Of a stretch of DNA of 64,000 nucleotides, positions 63,944 through 64,000 are shown piece after piece. The notes below the pieces were generated by a model. The model had not been told where the DNA came from, made no database searches, and saw only the letters and a list, made by a program, of their open reading frames with translations. How positions within the stretch are numbered: position 1 is the first letter of the stretch; every line of letters starts with the position of its first letter. A program made the translations under genes and the position numbers. This DNA comes from Sphingomonas lacusdianchii (GTDB taxonomy: Bacteria; Pseudomonadota; Alphaproteobacteria; Sphingomonadales; Sphingomonadaceae): contig NZ_JAKRET010000012.1 of assembly GCF_022664395.1 (NCBI RefSeq), positions 96,836-160,835 of the forward strand, in the 5' to 3' direction.

Positions 63944-64000
63944 TTGCGAGATCGTGTCTACTACGTCAGGCGGCGGGTTCCGGACGCTCTCAAACCAGTT
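63944..64000 (+). CDS. Probable tyrosine-type integrase, N-terminus only
   Basis: The frame reads LRDRVYYVRRRVPDALKPV, which matches the N-terminal strand pattern (R-x-x-x-YYxRRRVPxxL) of phage-type integrases with a DUF6538 region. I place the start at the TTG at 63944 because no ATG or GTG occurs in this frame nearby; a start outside this reading is possible. The gene runs out of the window, so the catalytic Arg-His-Arg-Tyr residues cannot be checked. Position 185 bases after tRNA-Gly and the direct repeats support an integrated element. Confidence 0.55.
   Translation, partial: MRDRVYYVRRRVPDALKPV

Noticed and set aside
63915..64000. ATG-initiated frame (MHPTIVSPASF...) overlapping the integrase region
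   Set aside because: It does not match any family, while the +2 frame carries the integrase-like YYVRRRVP pattern.

Overview
The window is GC-rich chromosomal DNA from an alphaproteobacterium, almost certainly a member of the Sphingomonadales (Sphingomonas or a close relative). Evidence: a mannonate dehydratase that closely follows my recollection of the Novosphingobium ManD sequence, proteobacterial-type ribosomal protein S4, HrpB, FtsK and YbbN proteins, a PmtA-type lipid methyltransferase, and several families of intergenic palindromes of the kind common in sphingomonads. The assignment is by family recognition; no 16S gene is present.

Layout. 1-11 kb is housekeeping: HrpB helicase (3' end cut by the window), an aldo/keto reductase with a damaged or non-canonical start, FtsK, a UbiH-type monooxygenase, chorismate mutase, rpsD with terminator, a secreted protein of unknown function, an RlpA-like lipoprotein and glutathione-dependent formaldehyde dehydrogenase. 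11.3-16.2 kb is a sugar catabolic cluster that looks like oxidative L-fucose use (aldose dehydrogenase, SDR, mutarotase, a ManD-type dehydratase, FucP-like permease) with a LacI-type operator; a PBP4-type DD-peptidase follows. 17.8-24.5 kb has a DUF808 membrane protein, two tandem chemoreceptors (the second with three near-identical HAMP-like repeats) and an OprB porin. 24.5-31.5 kb is an envelope-lipid region: GT4 glycosyltransferase, LpxH-like metallophosphoesterase, PmtA, an Mpo1-like membrane protein, two small unknown genes, a membrane-anchored class III aminotransferase and a phosphatidylserine decarboxylase.

31.9-50.8 kb is a flagellar cluster: a large flagellin on the minus strand with its own intrinsic terminator, then on the plus strand a sigma-54 activator, fliE-F-G-H-I-J-K-L-M-N-O-P-Q-R, flhB, fliD and fliS, most with start/stop overlaps. 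51-56.3 kb: FMN reductase, a 34-bp-arm hairpin, lysA-cysG(N)-zntB in overlap, a HIRAN gene overlapping alkB, and a Nudix hydrolase. 56.4-60.8 kb is a second sugar-acid cluster (AraD1/GguC-like hydrolase, sugar MFS permease, divergent IlvD/Edd dehydratase) typical of oxidative pentose pathways. 60.9-63.5 kb is a five-gene overlapping operon (YbbN, LON-domain protein, Trm112-like, unknown, Nudix). The window ends with tRNA-Gly(GCC) followed by two direct repeats and the beginning of a probable integrase, so the right edge looks like the boundary of an integrated element.

The most unusual points are the integrase frame at tRNA-Gly, the internal triplication in the second chemoreceptor, the HIRAN-AlkB overlap, the Mpo1-like gene in a probable sphingolipid producer, the membrane-anchored aminotransferase next to Psd, the 34-bp-arm hairpin, and the reading-frame problem at the start of the first aldo/keto reductase. 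I found no CRISPR array, prophage body, transposase or recognisable defence system.
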